A stretch of 64,000 nucleotides of DNA. Source: Aphelenchoides besseyi. Its lineage: Eukaryota; Nematoda; Chromadorea; Rhabditida; Aphelenchoididae. A program made the position numbers and the translations under genes. The notes under the pieces were generated by a model. That model saw nothing but the letters and a program-made list of their open reading frames with translations, was not told where the DNA came from and searched no databases. Numbering within the stretch: position 1 is the first letter of the stretch; every line of letters begins with the position of its first letter. Positions 25,466 through 41,416 of the stretch are shown here, piece by piece. The DNA lies in contig JAMPIQ010000001.1 in the NCBI GenBank assembly GCA_024699855.1, forward strand, positions 17,298,001-17,362,000, read 5' to 3'.

Positions 25466-28400
25466 AAAACGCCATCCGTTATCGGCGGCTAAGTTGTTGT
25501 TAACATGTGTAGCGGTTTTGCAATTTAGCCCCGTCTACACAGCGAATGTCAACGAAAATTTGCGCTTTTTCGCGAGCAGACAGTTGGGAAACGAAATTTG
25601 GAAACGTGGATCTTCGGGATCGGGAAAACATGTTGTTCTCTTCGTAGCGTAGCTTCAGTGCCATTCGGGTGTAAAGGTCACAAGGAAGTGTTTACAATCG
25701 ATCTTTCGTTCTCTTCGCAATTCTGACGCCCTGAGTGCTCGTGGCCTTTTTGCATTCAACGAAACGGTCGTCCAGTTCGATAAGAATTGATCGAAAAGAC
25801 GAATCGAAATGACAACCAAAAACGGAAACTTTCGAACCTCCAAAAACTTTCATGTGCACTGATAAGAAAGGTTCTTTAGTGCGAAAGTTTTCGGCCAAGA
25901 AAACAAATCGAAAGCATTGGGGATCCGAGATAAAGTAATCACAGAAGCAAGAAACTTTCGAAAGGGAATTCAGCCCACGGACAACGTTGATTTGCAGTTG
26001 AGTGTTCGGGCAGTCGATTCGCGCAGCGCTGTTTTTATAGTTTTTTGTTGGATGGAAATTTCCAGTCCGGTTATTTTGCGTCCCGAAGCCGCTCACGTCC
26101 GGGAATTTTGGGGTCGAAATGACCGACGTTTTCTCGCCGCGTGGAATCGAACTTTTTTGGCGACTTTTTGCGTTTTCGAAACTCGGACGAAAATGAAATT
26201 ACGCGCCGTGGCAAAAAGACGGAATGTTGAGCGCGTTGTGCGAATTAGCTAATGACTTTTTTCACGTTCTTTTTAATCATTTTTATGCGTTTCGAAGACG
26301 AAGTTTCGGAGCGTCCGGAGCAGCGTGGCAGAAACGAGAAGCCAATTTTGGGAGCACAATAGACGGAAATTTTCCGCTTCTTGGCATCTGAAAGGCCAAT
26401 TAATCGGGCGGCTTGTGGGAACTTTCCGCTTCTATTTACTTATTTATTTGTTCCATTAATATTTATGAATTGGCGGCGATGATGCGATTCGACTTGCAAG
26501 TTTTTTCGGGGGTCGCATTTCGTTTTTGGCTCGTAAAGTCGGGGAGTTTAATTTCCCGCCGAGGCCGAGAGATCAGAATTGGACCGCCGGCCGGTAGCGC
26601 GAATTGTTGGCGAGACTCGAATTTGTAGGCCGGGAATACGATTTGCCGTTGCGGATGATTTCGTTTTTATCACTTCGCTTTTTTGCGGCGACGTTTCGGA
26701 TTTTGCGTTTCGCGGCATCAGATTTCCGTCGTGCCGTTTTAAGGGATGAGCAAGAGCGTGTGTTGGAGCAGCTTTGGGAGCATTTCGAATCGCTTAATTC
26801 CGCGGTCTCCCCCCTTCGGCCATTATCCGCTTCGTAAAAACTCATGGGCTTCGAGATGTTGTTGCCACGGAGAGCGTCACCTTCACTTCGACCGCCACGG
26901 TTAATGCGTACACGCATTTTCATTATCCGCCGACAACCACTTTTCGTTCTCGACGATCCTTCTTCTGGTCACACACGGAGAGCCCGTGAGACCGAACAAC
27001 AACCTTTTTTTGCGACGGCCACGTTCGTAAAACCAAAAAACGTCGGAGACCGTGGAATTCAAAATCCGACTCTCCGTATTCTTCGCCTCCAAAAAGCTTT
27101 CAAGTCGCAACTTTGTTTCAACGCGTTCTCTTTTTTCGATTTGAATTCTTCTGCGTGGACAACAAAAAACTCGGAGCGCGCAAACAAAAGGTAGTACGTT
27201 GATAAAACTCACTGAATGGCGTGGAAAGTTGGAAAATCGGAATTTTTGCGATTTTTTTGCAAACTCGAGAATTTTTGCGCATTTTTTTGTTCTTTCTCCA
27301 AAATCCGCCAACCAATTCAAACGAAGGCACAGACGGATGGATTTCGCTCGCCCTGTTGGCCACAAACGTGTGCGTCTTCGCGTCCCGCTCTATCCGGGAA
27401 AGACCTCCACACTCTTGGCCCCGGACGGATGGTGCGGCCTTGAGCGTGGAAAAGCCGAAACGAAACGTGCGTTTTCTCTTCATTGTCGACCAAAAAAGCG
27501 GCAAGAGTTTTGGCCATTCTGCTCATTTGATAGTGCCATTGCTGCGAAAGGGCCCCAACGCGAAAGTCTACGGCTGTTCGACGGACTGAAACGAATTTTG
27601 GGCGCCTTTGGACTTATCTCCCTCTTCTATTCGGCATGTTGGAATTAAGCGCGTTCTCTTTTGCAATTTTATTCTCTTTGGGAATCTTGTGACGTGATTA
27701 AAATTTGGCTACGTCGACAACTTCGGACGCTCAGGTGGAAATCTGCGGCGTGAAATCGAAGCGGACGATTCGCAACGTTGATTCCCCAAAAAAGTTTTTG
27801 AGCGAAACTTTTTCGAACCGCAAAAGTCGCTTGTTGTTGCTGATAATCGTGTTGGTTGTCGTCGCGTCATCTCGGAATTGTCTCCATCGTGGCAATCACG
27901 TCTTCTATTTTCGTGGCCACGCAGCTTGTTTTTGGCGTGGTTCCTGTAGACGCTTCCGATTTCTGGCTTGGCCGTCGCCGTGTTCGACGTTTCTTCGCGA
28001 TCGTGTTTTTTGCTCGTTCTGCAGCGTTTTACAAAACAAAAATTAAGAACCCAAAATTTTCGATTTGCGTCCAAAAATCTTCGGCTGAATGGCGGCAGCT
28101 GGAGGACAAGATGTGCGTTTTAATTTCGATGGAGGGGCCGTAAATCAGGTTGAATTTCTGCGTCAAAATGTGGCCGACATCTGCGGTTTTCCGGCGTTCA
28201 ACCACTTCCCCGCGGCGCGCTGAAGAATACAAATTTTTTTGTGGTGAACAAAAAAAACGTCGAATTGGAATTTGAAGCCCCGACGTCGAAAATCAAAACC
28301 TTTTTGGAGTCGCGCAGCGGTGTGTGGGAGTTTGAGGGTGGAGAGTGAGGAGCCTCAAAGAGAGGAAGGCGGTTGGTCGTCGGGAATTCTCAAGACCAAA

Positions 28401-29559
28401 AAAAATTGCCGACGAAATTTTTGTTTACGCGTCGTCCTCCCGCTTTTCCTTCAGGTGCTTCGCTCACGGGTGTCGATAATCTCCTTTTTTTAGAAGGTAC
28501 TTAGCCTCTTCACGCACACAAATGGGCGTCTTAATTACAATTTGCATTGGGGCGGCATTCATTTTCGGTCTCGTGCTTTCGTTTCAAGTGTTTGAAAAAA
28601 GCGAAACCGTGCGTGAAGAATTTGTTGCGTTTGTACGTGAAAAACTGTCCGCTTTTTTTGTTTCCAAAAATCGTGGCGAATCAAATGGCCGACGCGGGAA
28701 TGTTTTTGGACGATGATGCAAATTAATTAAAAGCCCGCGACGATGTCCCGATTGCGTTTGTCTTTGGCGTTCCAGAACGAAAATTTTTCCGTGCGCACGT
28801 TTTGCGTGAACGTGAGCACGCGATTCGTGCGTGCGTCTGAAAGTGCCATTGAATGCGCCGCATTTGATCCGATTTTGCCTGTTGACAATCAGATAAGCTC
28901 TCCGTCTTTCTCTGCGTCTGACAGTGTTCTCGGACGGCAACGTTACTTTTGCATGCACGCGGCGCGAGAGAATTGATAATAACCGTGTGGTCGGCTGACT
29001 GCGACGTCTTATCAACACCAACCGAAATTTTTATTGGCTTTTTTGTGGATTATTAATTTTTGCGCATTTCCGACATTCGCGTGGAGAGCGAAAAGTTGAA
29101 GAGAGGAGGAGACCGGGAGAGGGGAAAGCGAATTTCGTTGCTCTCGCCTTTCTCTCTCGACCTCCCAAACTTTTTTGAGCGGCGGCTGGTTTGTGATATT
29201 GCGGTTAGAACCGTCAGACGTGCTCTTTTGTACGTGCTAACGGAGCGTTTTTGTTTTTTCGTGTGCGTGTCATTTACGCGTTTTGTTGAGACCGGAAGCC
29301 ATACGCCAACAAAGATTTTCTAGTGCTCTCTTTTGTCTGCGGAGAGTGCCGTTCCGGAATCCGCTCTCTTCACCTGCGTGGCCAAAAAGTTAAGAGCGTG
29401 GAGCGTCGACGAAAACTTTCTCAGCCGTGAGTGCTCTCTCTCGTTCGTGTGTGGCAGCAAATGGACTCTTGATTGTCCGTTGGGTTGAATTGCACGTACC
29501 AAAACTCACGTGTTATCCCGAAAAACTAACTTCTCCTCCCCCCCTCCAAAGAACCCCAG
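25466..29559. other. Gene-free stretch upstream of calcineurin A
   Basis: About 4 kb between divergently oriented genes. Numerous open frames up to about 150 codons overlap on both strands without splice structure or motifs. The stretch is rich in T and A runs mixed with CG-containing words and probably holds promoters for both flanking genes. No RNA gene, repeat or TIR was recognised. A CCCCAG acceptor-like site lies directly before the calcineurin ATG. Confidence 0.5.
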
Positions 29560-33536
<3,977 letters not shown>

Positions 33537-34865
33537 TTCTTGTTTGTTCCTGTTTGTTCATCATATGTTTTTTTTGACTGATCAACTCGTTTTGGAAGCA
33601 AATATTCTATTTCGAAAAAGCCCCTCGGTTTTCTTCCATTTCTTATGTTATCGGATTCTGACGCGCGCAACTGAGTAGCCGATCCAAAGTGCTTTCTGCT
33701 CGTGGTTTTCTCTGATACTTCTAATGGTATTCCTCTCTAATTCTTCGTTAGCTCATGTCTTAGGTTTCGTTGCACACTAGTGAGTTTCCTCACGACTCGG
33801 TGGTTCCCGACCGAATCCGAATGGACGTTCCTCCCGACTCTTCAACGTCGCATTCGTTGTATCCATCATAGCACTTTCATTATGTTTCGCGTCGTCAGTC
33901 CTTCGACATATTTCAAATCGCCGCTATCGACCCACAAGCCCCGATTTTTAGAATCACATCCGATTTCCTTTTCCATACTCAATATTAAAGTTTTATTGTA
34001 AAAGTTAATAATTCTGTCTCGTTTTCTTGTACACGTGTGGTTGTTTCTTAATTAAACGTTTGCGAATTAAATCTACGAAACGGATCCCCAAATTGACAAC
34101 AGTGACTGGAAAGGTGCTGATCAGGAGAATCAGCGAAGACCTCAAGAACGAAGGTTTCGGAAGGAAATAAACAGATCGACAATGCTTGTTGTGTTTGACT
34201 CAAATGAGCTATCTAATCGAAAAGTTAATTTGTGCGAAAGAACGTTTGTGAAAGGACGGTCATTCGCACACACTCAACAGCTTCGATCTTGTTTCGTAAT
34301 CGACTAGGAAACATTTACTTCCAGCTATTTGACAGCACACCCTAGAAACTACGCGAACCGGAAACTACAGAATACATGCCCAACTTGAGCATTTTTCCTT
34401 CTCGTTCTTCTCTGCTACACACACAGCACGCGCTTGTTGCTGGTGACTTTGCTTTCATTAATCATCAACGTTTAACGATTAAAGTTCGCGGCGCAAGGAC
34501 TGTTTATTGACCTTTCAGTTCAACCATTCGGTTTCCGGCTACTTCCTCCTGCTTCCGTAAAACCAATGTCTTTTACGGTTCGCATCAGATTGTCGGTGAT
34601 CTCATTTCTTTTCCTTTTCGATCGATCGGCACTCTAGCGGTTTACATACGTTGCGCCACCTCTGCGACTGTTGAATTTCCCATCGTTGCGTTACCAAATT
34701 TTTCGCTTTGCGCATAAGAGGGCGTTCGTGTTTAGCAAGCAGTCTTGTTAATTTGTAGTCAGTAAACTTTTTTGAGGACACGACCTACGGAGTCCGAAGC
34801 GAGTAACAGGACTTTTTGGGCGCTTTACCGTCAAAAATTTCTTCCAATTAGTTGCTTTCAGATCC
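33537..34865. other. Calcineurin A 3' UTR and intergenic DNA
   Basis: The first roughly 450 bases are probably the calcineurin 3' UTR, with AATATTAAAG near 33980 as a possible poly(A) signal. The rest shows no gene. A pyrimidine-rich GTTGCTTTCAG acceptor lies just before the receptor start codon. Confidence 0.45.
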
Positions 34866-37100
34866 ATGGATACCAATGACAAGAAACCGTGTGCGGTTTG
34901 TACTGCTCCTGCTCGATACGTATACTATAGCGCTTATGTTTGCAAGGCATGGGTTGTGGTCTAGATTACCCCCATCCAACACTCCCAAAACACCCCTTAA
35001 TCAACTACTTTCGACGAGCTAATTCGAAAATTTATAAACACCAGGACCGAAAAACCATTCCGAAATTTCTCGGTTTTTACTTCATTCTTTGACATAACAA
35101 ATCAATTCATACGTTTCGCAACTATCCAACACACTGCTAAACATGTTTAAAATTCGTGATTTTTGTTCGCTAACCCGGGACAAAAACAAAATTGGAAAAA
35201 CGGTTATAGCTTTTCGACGAACGATTTCTTCTGATCGATATGTACACATAAATCGATTAGCTTAACGAGACGCGTCGATTAGCTATACGTCTATGCAAAA
35301 TTGCTAAATCTACGAACCCTGAGGTCAATAAATCCTATAAAAATCTTAATTCTCATAACTCTTTAAGGAGTGATTTTTCAGGCCTGGTGTCTATACATTT
35401 CTGAACCAGCTTGTCGAGAGGAATTGATTGGTGTCAATTGCAAGCTTGGGGAGTGAGGGCGGGAGGGTAATCTAGACTGTTGTCGGCCTGCTGTGTATTT
35501 TACCGCAGGTTCGTGATTCTAACAATCTATTGAAGGCTTTTTATACAGAACATATAAGCTATTGAACACGTTGAAATGTCGTCGAATCAACGAATGTTTC
35601 ATTGGAGCCGAAAAACGCAATCAATGTCGTGCATGTCGTCTGAAAAAGTTTCGATTATTTCAAATACTCAATATAATTGATTTTATTTAGATGCCGAGAA
35701 GTTGGATTGCGGTTAGTTTTTCTACATTCTGTGACCCAAATCGTTGTATTCTAATGAATTGCTGTTTTCAGAATGACGGGCAAAAATCTTGTTGTCCAAT
35801 CCAATGGGTAAGTTCTTTTCATTGATTATCATTGAAGTGAATTGATTTCTATTTCAGATACCCAGTGGATGACTGCGATGATCCCGTAGATTCAACGGCT
35901 GCTCTTTCATTATCGGATCAGCATCAGAGCTCGAATTCAAGTCCCATTGACGGATCCGAACACAGCTCTTCGAGTACATTTCTTCCAAATTTGACCGACC
36001 AGTCCACATGTTCAAGTGCTGCAAATGTCTTGACTCCTGCTTTGGCAATTCCTGAACTTGTAAACGATCTTATTATCGATGTTTTAATTTCAATTTCAGT
36101 CGTCACACGATACTGATTTTCTTAATAAGTATTCTCATTTGAAAGAAGTGATTCTCGCATTCCGACAACTCGAGCAAAAACAACGATTCCTCTCAGCTAT
36201 GCATCAAGTGAGTTCGTAGATCTTCTTTTATTATAACGATAAGTTTTAGGAACGGGATTTGCTTGGCAATGACACATCGCCATTGACCGTAACTCTATTT
36301 AGCCTCATGGAAAATGCGACACTTAGTCTTGCGTGCATTTTTATGGCTGACATCTTGGCTAAATGTGATTTAAGTGTTGAGCAACGAGTACTGCAACAAA
36401 CTGAAAAATTCCTTTTTGATGATCAGTTTAGATGACAATTCTAAAGGCCTTACCTGTTGAGATTTCAATGGCTCATAAGATTGGATTGGCATCGCGTGTC
36501 TATCCGAATCAAGGAGACTCACGTAACTGCATTTTTATCGGTTTGTTTGTGGATCACACGAGTTTGGAGCTTTTTGTGAACGGTCAAGCTAAACTGCAAA
36601 CAGAGTACGAGATAATAGAGGCCATTCAACCACTCAGCTTTATTGCAGATTGATTCGTCCAATGTTCACTTTAGCATATCAAACTACGGAGAAAGCACGA
36701 AAGTTACAATTGGATTTCGTTGAGTGTGCGATGCTTCTAGGCATCGTTCTCTTCGAAGGTTTGGATCGACACGCAATTGTAACCAACGCCGTAATGACAT
36801 ACCGCGATAATCTCTACAACGAATTTAACTCGTATTTGATTGACAAACATAAATCAATTCTTGTTGCTGCTTCTCGTATGATGCGTCTAACAGCGCTAAT
36901 TTACGAAGTCAAGGTAAGTCGTTTCGCAATAGCTTCTGAACTTTAAATTGGTTTAGACTTTAAGTGTAACACAAGAAGATTGCTACACAATCCTGAACAT
37001 TTTCCTCCCCGAGAATCGACAGGCTTTTTGGCTGATCAAACCTTCGGTTCCACAATCGAACATCGAGAACTTGGCTTTTGCTACCAATGATCTCGTCTAG
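34866..37100 (+). pseudogene. Nuclear hormone receptor, disrupted
   Basis: The first zinc finger begins CAVCTAPARYVYYSAYVCKA and resumes as CCVFYRR about 540 bases later; the second reads LKCRRINECFIGAEKRNQC then RACRLKKF, followed by REVGL across a short intron. A Ser-rich hinge and a plausible ligand-binding domain follow (e.g. LKEVILAFRQLEQKQRFL, SLACIFMADILAKCDL, CAMLLGIVLFEGLDR), with AATAAA at 37131-37136. Breaks: the insertion 34949-35487 inside the first finger; frame changes near 35490-35520, 35570, 36430 and 36650. Downstream splice sites remain clean. This is a recent pseudogene, or an assembly with single-base errors around an unusual intron. The protein would be a DNA-binding transcription factor. 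Confidence 0.7.
34959..35477 (+). mobile_element. MITE-like element with terminal inverted repeats
   Basis: The ends GTCTAGATTACCC (34959-34971) and GGGTAATCTAGAC (35465-35477) are perfect 13-bp inverted repeats; similarity extends imperfectly inward (CACTCCC on both sides). The interior is AT-rich with no transposase. It lies in the first zinc-finger codons of the receptor. GGC occurs on both sides (34946-34948 and 35485-35487), and removing 34949-35487 restores the codons KACCVFYRR. Short GTTGT flanks are another candidate duplication, so the exact ends are uncertain. Confidence 0.7.
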
Positions 37101-37686
37101 AAGACCTTGAAATTGTGAATTTGAATAGAAAATAAAGTGTTTTGTTGTACATTTTATTCGAATAAACTTTTGTTAATTAGTTCTACGTTAAAGCGAGTAA
37201 GCAATGGGCTTGGGTTTGCCTGCTTCTAAGCTCTGTTGTTTGTGAGGTTTTGATTCCGGGAAATGAGGAACAAGTTAGATGATCAGGAGTCCCAGAGCTT
37301 TTCCACAGCTGTTTCAACAAAGTTCAACCAGATAACTGGAATAAGTTAAATGCATCGTATACAAAAACGCAAATTGACGACATATTCTCTTACTTAAATT
37401 TCAATCGTTTTTGCGTCAAAAATCATCATATGCAAACAATAAACCAAAGAGTCCAACTGAGTAGAGGATTACGCGTCGAATGTTTGCGAATTTGTTCTCG
37501 AAGTTGCATTTGAACGAAGCTTTTGATTGAGATTTCTATTAAATAGCGTTTAACTTGTGCACTAATAATGTTCATTAGTTTCCAATGTTACAATAACAAG
37601 TACTGGAAGTGTAATTGAATGCTTTTCAATTACCATCAACTCGGCCATCACACCTGAAACACGCATGTAATCACTTCACAACACCT

Positions 37687-38947
37687 TCAATACCAATAGT
37701 CGACGTGTACGTAGCAACGATCAACAAAGTCGAGACTTGAAATCTTTTCCTGCAAACTTTCGCAAATGTCGTGAGTTTCTCGCAACTTCAACTCCTCGTC
37801 CAAAACGACATGCAGTTCGACAAACGCTTTTTCACCGACGTGGAAAAGCAACACATGATCAAGGGCGGTGATTCGTGGATCATGTTTCATTGCGACGGCT
37901 TGAATTCGCTGTTCGAATTCGTGATCTGCACGTCGACCGACAACATTGGGAATTAAACTCAACGCGTTCATAAACCAGGAACCGGCTATGCACGTACTAT
38001 AAACAATGATTAATCCCGTCTAAAAAATCAACAAACCAAATCAAAATCGCGCCGACTGGATCGGCAAATCGCCAGAACTTATCTCCGACAAAAGCACAAA
38101 TCACAGCGACGATATTGGTGGCCAAGTCGTTGCGCATATCTAGTGCTAAAGTCTTTGCGTTCGTACTTCCGTGTCTTAGACAAGCGATCAACATCAGGAA
38201 CTTGGCAACTATACCACCACCCAAAATCGCCAGTGCTGGAATGCTGGCGTTTGGATCGATCTAACAAGCAAAAATAGTGATTTCAATTAACCACAAAGTT
38301 TACATTTCCCTGCAAAATTCCTTCGATCGATTGAAGAACCATCATAACGTTAGCAATACACATCAAAATTGAGCAGCCTAACGCTGAAACCAACTCCAAA
38401 CGATGACGACCTCTCGGATATTTGTAAGTCTGAAAGCTTCAACAAACAAGCCACTTGCTCTTTTCTTACATTCGTGTGATTGATTGCCCATACGGTTATT
38501 TGAACGACGATCGATGAAACAACGTCCATCATTGAATCAACAAAAGCACTAAACAACTCAATGACCAATCATTTCGGAGAACAAACCTAATAACCGAATA
38601 GGAACCACTAAGAATTGAAGCGGTGAGATTTCCGGCCAAAATCAACAAGTTGATCACGAAAACGATCACAGCCAGTCGACGATCCCATTTCAGTTTTCGC
38701 GCGTATTCTCGATCGTTCTCCAAACGCGACGCCTCAACATCGTTTCCTTCCAAAAGCTTTTCGTCTTCTTCGTACAATTGAATAAGTCTTTCTTGTGATG
38801 CATAGAACTTGAAAAAGAAGCGTTCAATTGCTGTTTAAGATCACTTACCTTTCGTAGACCTTTGAGTCGTCGTCGACGTTCGAAGAATCCAACCGGCGAC
38901 GAGATCTCGAGTTTTGATGGTCGTCGACCGTCCGTCCGACTTTCCAT
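37687..38947 (-). CDS. Cation diffusion facilitator, Mn-CDF type
   Basis: Six exons join in frame. The cytosolic N-terminus contains FYASQERLIQLYEEDEKLL, typical of the Mn-CDF branch (plant MTP8-11-like and nematode relatives). Membrane segments follow, with DSMMDVVSS in TM2 and DMRNDLATN in TM5: both are DxxxD metal sites, whereas Zn-transporting members carry HxxxD. The C-terminal cytosolic domain (HDPRITALDHVLLFHVGEKAFVEL split over two sheets) is the ZT-dimer fold, ending CYVHVDYWY. It likely exports Mn2+ (or Fe2+/Zn2+) from the cytosol into organelles or out of the cell in exchange for protons. Its 3' end faces the receptor gene; opposing poly(A) signals are 22 nt apart. Confidence 0.9.
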
Positions 38948-40057
38948 TTCGAGAGCAAACGTTCACTAACGAAAAACCTGAAAATAGTCATTTGATCGTT
39001 TGCTTATCAGTTTCTTTGAGGGTTCTGTTCGTGCAGTTGTTCTCAATTTGCGACTGGAAGAAGAACACCATTTCATTCATAATCACTCTTTTGAGATCTC
39101 TGAGTTTGTAAGGGAGCCCATCTGACTGCAGTATGTTAAACAGATTTCATTTAAAAGTTTATTTTCTCAAACGAAATGTGCCAACAAAACATTTGGATTT
39201 TGCGAACTTTCTTATGGCAAAATTTGTACGCGGTTATGCTTTCAAACTGAGCGAGTAGTCAATTTCGACTTTTTTCGCTTCGGTGAAGTGGGAGATCAAG
39301 TAGTTCACGATACGAATTGGAGGTCTCGAGCAACCTGTGCTTCCTATCTATCACCTAAATTGAAAGATGATTACTAGCAAACAAATCGAACTTACTTTCA
39401 GCGGCCTCAACAATGTACACGATCTGAACCAATCAGACAACAAGCACCAATAACTCGTTCAACCACCGATTCGTCTTGCTTCATGATCTTCTTCTCTGCA
39501 CCTATTTTCCTTCCCAGTTAGTGGATTTTATCTTGTTGCTCCTAATAAAATGCAATTAATTTAGTTGACCTTTTCAATTGCATGATCATAATCTTCGATA
39601 GTTTAATGTCCAAGAAATGAATTGAGAAAGTTTTTCACAAACTGATCTTAAAATTCTTTCACTCTTAACCCAAAACTTGCCGTCAGTTTTAATTTCTCTT
39701 ATCCACTAAATAGCCCTTATGGTGCTTTTAGTAATGCATTCACTTGTGTGAACCATTAGAAACCCGCTTGAAGATATTCATTGACTTCTCGACAGCTGAG
39801 TCGCCTGACAACGAGTGCTTGTCATCGGTACCCGCTGTAATTTGACGTCGTTGGTATCAATGGACGTGTCTCGATGAGCTGAGCATTACTGTATAAGTCA
39901 TTTTTGTCCATGGGCATAATTGGGCAGTTATTGGCCAAAAACTAAAAAGGAAAAAATTGCTAAAATCGTCGTATCGATCATGCTGATTATCGTGGTAAGG
40001 TCCGTTTATTTTGATCTCACTTCGTTATGGAAATATTGACCGTTTTACTTGGCCGAA

Positions 40058-40175
40058 ATCCATTCCGGGTTATAGTCCGCTGGTTCTCCCCTGGAAGTGT
40101 GAGCTGCAATAGTCGAGTGAGTAAGTGATGGGCTTGCAAACTCTTTTGGAGGTTGCGAGTTCGATTCTCTTTGTT
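40058..40175 (+). repeat. Repeat R2, copy C: type II tRNA-like head
   Basis: Read on the plus strand this resembles a Ser/Leu-type tRNA with a long variable arm: an A-box-like TAGTCGAGTGAGTAAG (40110), an anticodon-arm-like GGGCTTGCAAACTC, a variable arm, and a B-box-like GAGTTCGATTCTC (40157). The stems pair imperfectly, so it is not a working tRNA. It is the inverted partner of copy B 200 bases downstream. Confidence 0.6.
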
Positions 40176-40315
40176 GTCGAATACGAGTTGCTGTCTTGTA
40201 TCCACAAAGCAAAAAGGAAAAGAGTGAATAGTAGGTGACTACGAGCAATTCAATCGACTTTTTTCTCACTTTTTGGAGGCGTTTTGGTAGAACGCAGCAC
40301 TTGAAAGAGACAATC

Positions 40316-40565
40316 GAAGAAATCGAACTCGCAACCTTCAAAAGAGTTTGCAAGCCCATCACTTACTCACTCGACTATTGCAGCTCACACTTCCAGGGGA
40401 GAACCAGCGGACTATAACTCGGAATAAATTTTGGCCAAATAAAATGGTCAATTCTGCGATTGGCAAAAATGAGCATGATATTCAAAATCAGCGCAAAATG
40501 GCGCATAGACTGATATATAATTCAGCCAAAACTGACGCGGACCACTCAGGACCCTCCTTGTCAGT
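40316..40565 (-). repeat. Repeat R2, copy B
   Basis: The left part (40316-40432) is the reverse complement of copy C; the whole from 40353 matches copy A at 7686-7901 with few differences. The two arms B and C face each other across about 140 bases and could form a long hairpin. Confidence 0.75.
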
Positions 40566-41114
40566 GGACTGCGAGAAAAAAGTGGGTGTCGATCAGGAAA
40601 ATTTTTGTTTAGTAGATTTCAAGTTGAGTCATTAGAAGTACAACTACAACAAAATTATCAGATTACAACAACAAAATAATCATAACCATGATTTGACTTG
40701 TAAGCATGTTCATGACTTGTTTTCAATTTCAACCTCTGCAACTGGTGAATTGGTTAACAGGTGATTAGCAGCACAAACTAATCCAATTATGTGCAGTCGT
40801 TATGTCAAATTACAACCCCAAGGATTAACTAATAATGTTGTCGTGACTAACTTACAGAAGCCAATTTCTGAGTATGTTTTCGATTCCAATTCTGCTCCCG
40901 GTAAACGTGTGCCCTTCAAACTCTTAGAATTATGATATTTTTGCCTTGTTAACAAGTGGGCCAAATTAGAGCTTTTCATCATCAATGCGAAGCGCTCCAC
41001 AAAGTTTTGCAATTTGGACAAATCTTTTGTCTTTGCAGTGCTCTCATTTTTCTCTCAGTTATTCGATAGCTACAAGTTTAAGCACAATAGATAGCTAGTT
41101 TATTCGGATTTGTA

Positions 41115-41416
41115 TTGATATAATTTGAACAATGGTTGTTGCCAGAATCTTCAAACTACATCAATTTGCGCGATGAACGTGCTATACAAGGGAATGGGGG
41201 GTGTTGTGTATTTTAGCTCTGTGGCTGATCGGATTCCGCTGATATTCACAGGGTTTCGAGTTCATTAGTAGGGTTTGTTGTTCTGCTAATCACACGTTTC
41301 TACAGTTAATGGTTCTTAAGATACAGGCTATGGAAGTTGGCATCTATCGGAGGTTGATGTCTGACAGTTGAAATTCTTCTTTGTTGTATATTCAAGTCAA
41401 CTGTTTCTACTAATTA
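41115..41416 (+). repeat. Repeat R1 conserved core, copy 2
   Basis: This is the 302-nt partner of 4242-4543, same orientation and same length, with about four substitutions. The diverged homologous 5' flank spans about 40930-41114. Confidence 0.85.

Noticed and set aside
26901..27648. Overlapping open frames of 120-155 codons on both strands
   Set aside because: They cover the same bases in several frames at once, have no domains, and are best explained by composition.
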